A model generated the notes under the pieces. It saw only the letters and a program-made list of their open reading frames with translations. It ran no database searches and was not told where the DNA came from. The position numbers and the translations under genes are program-made. A stretch of 7,303 bases of DNA from Deltaproteobacteria bacterium (GTDB lineage: Bacteria; Myxococcota_A; Polyangia; HGW-17; SLPX01), in the NCBI GenBank assembly GCA_011390535.1, contig JAABSF010000031.1:1-7303 (forward strand), read 5' to 3'. Positions 6,165 through 7,303 of this stretch are shown here, in pieces; the first letter of the stretch is position 1; every line of letters begins with the position of its first letter.

Positions 6165-6938
6165 TCAGAAGTTCTCCCATTCTGCAAGGGCTTTATCCAG
6201 TCTTCGCCATACCGTTTCGCCGAACATATATTCAAGGGTGTCTCTCATCTCTACATAAAGAGGTTTTGTTGCCAGTCTGTTAGGTGAACAACATGCGAGA
6301 TTAAGGTAATCGTCTTCATCGCTGTCGCCGCCCTCACCCACGGTTGCCACCTCATAGCTATGTTTGGAGATGAGCATTATGTTCTCTTTCTCATCCACAT
6401 CCATAAGGACGAGTGGAAACATAAGACAGGCAGAGGGCTTGTAATCCAGTGGGTTCAGACCGTTTTCATTGCAAAAAACATGTAACATACAAAAATGAAA
6501 CCCAAGAGATTCAGGATCATTCGACATGAAGATACACCAATCTTCCTTGGGGCGAACGAGAAGCCGATCATAATCTTCATCCCACTCATAGAACCCACCT
6601 TCTTTTTTTATGAGCTGCTCAAGAGCCGGAAAGCGCTTCTCTATTTCGGGTAATATGCTCTCGATGCGTTTTTTTTCATTCGGTGAGACCCGGGGAGCGT
6701 ATCCTCCGCAACACGTCCTGTGGGTTTTGAGCCCAGTAATAGTGCGTCCGTTTTTCCCCGGTATGCAAAGCCGCGTATCACACACAAACGGATCCAGCAT
6801 AGCCTGTGCATCGAAGTAGACATTGTCGATTTTTAACAGGCGCCCCTCTTCTTCGAGATAGCTTGTGTATTTCACGAGAGGGTCCAGGTGATAGTAATCC
6901 GTATCTTCTCTCAACCGCTTTTTTAACTCATGTTTCAT
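6165..6938 (-). CDS. Cysteine-rich YkgJ/DUF3109-like protein, probable metal or Fe-S cluster binding
   Basis: The 257-residue protein carries ten cysteines: 53, 58, 76, 77, 135, 150, 156, 171, 216 and 217. Their arrangement resembles the YkgJ / DUF3109 group, in which a CC pair, a C-x-F block, a C-x-LH block and a KPxxC-x-xFPL block are thought to hold zinc or Fe-S. The matching blocks here are THRTCCGGY (72-80), DWCIF (133-137), CMLHVFC (150-156) and YKPSACLMFPL (166-176). Residues 203-211 are acidic (GGDSDEDDY), followed by the second CC pair. There is no signal peptide or membrane segment. The only in-frame start is ATG 6938; its upstream region is A-rich with no clear ribosome site, which suggests modest or regulated translation. 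Family placement is by motif memory; the cellular role is unknown. Confidence 0.75.
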   Translation of the reverse strand: MKHELKKRLREDTDYYHLDPLVKYTSYLEEEGRLLKIDNVYFDAQAMLDPFVCDTRLCIPGKNGRTITGLKTHRTCCGGYAPRVSPNEKKRIESILPEIEKRFPALEQLIKKEGGFYEWDEDYDRLLVRPKEDWCIFMSNDPESLGFHFCMLHVFCNENGLNPLDYKPSACLMFPLVLMDVDEKENIMLISKHSYEVATVGEGGDSDEDDYLNLACCSPNRLATKPLYVEMRDTLEYMFGETVWRRLDKALAEWENF

Positions 6939-7057
6939 TTATTGTTTTTTCTTTTTTGTTGTTTTCTTTTTATCAATAACTCTATCCAGATAGATTGAAC
7001 TCTCTAAGCTCTTGCAGCTCTCAGTATGTGCACCAATCGGAACTCATGAATCACAAT
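6939..7057. promoter_or_regulatory. AT-rich upstream region of the cysteine-rich gene with a 6-bp inverted repeat
   Basis: This stretch has no gene and should hold the promoter for the leftward pair. TCTATC-CA-GATAGA (6981-6994) is a perfect inverted repeat 43 bases before the start codon. On the - strand it falls between a TTCAAT and a TGATAA, which could serve as weak -35 and -10 elements (18-base spacing), so the repeat would sit in the spacer as an operator might. The boxes are poor matches, and this remains a guess. Confidence 0.3.
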
Positions 7058-7303
7058 TTACGAACCAACTACCAACTCCACCCACCAGGTGGAAGGAAAG
7101 CAAAGCCTTCGAAGCTTACATTCAACCTCACCAACTTCCGTATAACAAATCAGTTCAGAAAAAATTAAATAGAATGATCTAAAAGTCAATCGCTTAGGCG
7201 GTCCGGCAGACCCATAGATGTGAGCCTGATTTGATCGCGACACCTGTCCCATATAGACCGGTGTCAGTTCGAAGACCTCGCCCAATTGTTTCTCCTCGGT
7301 GTA
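7058..7303 (-). other. Unassigned right-edge segment: open frame running off the window, possibly a gene 3' end or mobile-element end
   Basis: Read leftwards, one frame is open from the edge to a TAA at 7058-7060, about 81 codons (YTEEKQLGEVFELTPVYMGQ onward), with no start needed inside the window. The first 40 or so codons look fairly coding-like. From about 7185 leftwards the sequence turns AT-rich and the peptide becomes unconvincing. I recognise no family. On the + strand, GACCCATAGATGTGA (7209-7223) and GTCCCATATAGACC (7246-7259) share CCCATA 37 bases apart, and GACACC (7239-7244) faces GGTGTC (7260-7265). Such clustered, diverged motifs occur at transposon ends, so the segment may be non-coding. 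Only short inverted repeats (for example CCACC-A-GGTGG at 7083-7093) occur in the rest. Confidence 0.25.

Overview
The window is chromosomal-looking bacterial DNA of roughly balanced base composition, with five well-supported protein genes. Three genes (or their remains) read rightwards in the left half, and three genes read leftwards in the right half. The organism cannot be named from the sequence. A lipoprotein with a beta-propeller and an extra beta-rich C-terminal domain, plus a ferredoxin-linked 2-oxoacid oxidoreductase of the two-subunit type, would fit an environmental bacterium such as a member of the Planctomycetota or a neighbouring phylum. That placement is inference from general resemblance only.

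Left half (2-3350, + strand). The 3' part of korA (gamma-alpha fusion subunit; its start lies before the window) overlaps korB by one base in a TGATG arrangement with a strong ribosome binding site. Together they make a 2-oxoacid:ferredoxin oxidoreductase (probably 2-oxoglutarate synthase) that interconverts a 2-oxoacid and its acyl-CoA using thiamine diphosphate and a [4Fe-4S] cluster. After a 92-base gap comes an exodeoxyribonuclease III (xth) gene. That gap is not neutral spacer: it holds a 30-base tandem repeat which, one frame off korB, encodes a decapeptide repeat (KVDPExVxxL) running open into the xth start. It looks like a C-terminal tail of KorB displaced by a frameshift.

Middle (3351-3554). 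A short convergent gap contains a strong imperfect hairpin but no classical U-tract terminator.

Right half (3555-6938, - strand). A gene for a secreted lipoprotein with a Lys-rich linker, a WD40-like beta-propeller and a C-terminal beta-rich region is preceded by a 207-base leader or intergenic region with GC-rich inverted repeats. Upstream of it lies a two-gene unit: a cysteine-rich YkgJ/DUF3109-like protein (10 Cys, probable metal or Fe-S binding) followed by a DUF2505-type (SRPBCC fold) protein. No shared pathway between the left and right gene groups is evident.

Right edge (6939-7303). AT-rich probable promoter DNA for the cysteine-rich gene is followed by unassigned sequence. Its last ~120 bases are less AT-rich, carry two diverged copies of a CCCATA-centred motif and an open frame running off the edge. 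They may be the end of another gene or of a mobile element. No tRNA, rRNA, CRISPR array or complete insertion sequence was seen.
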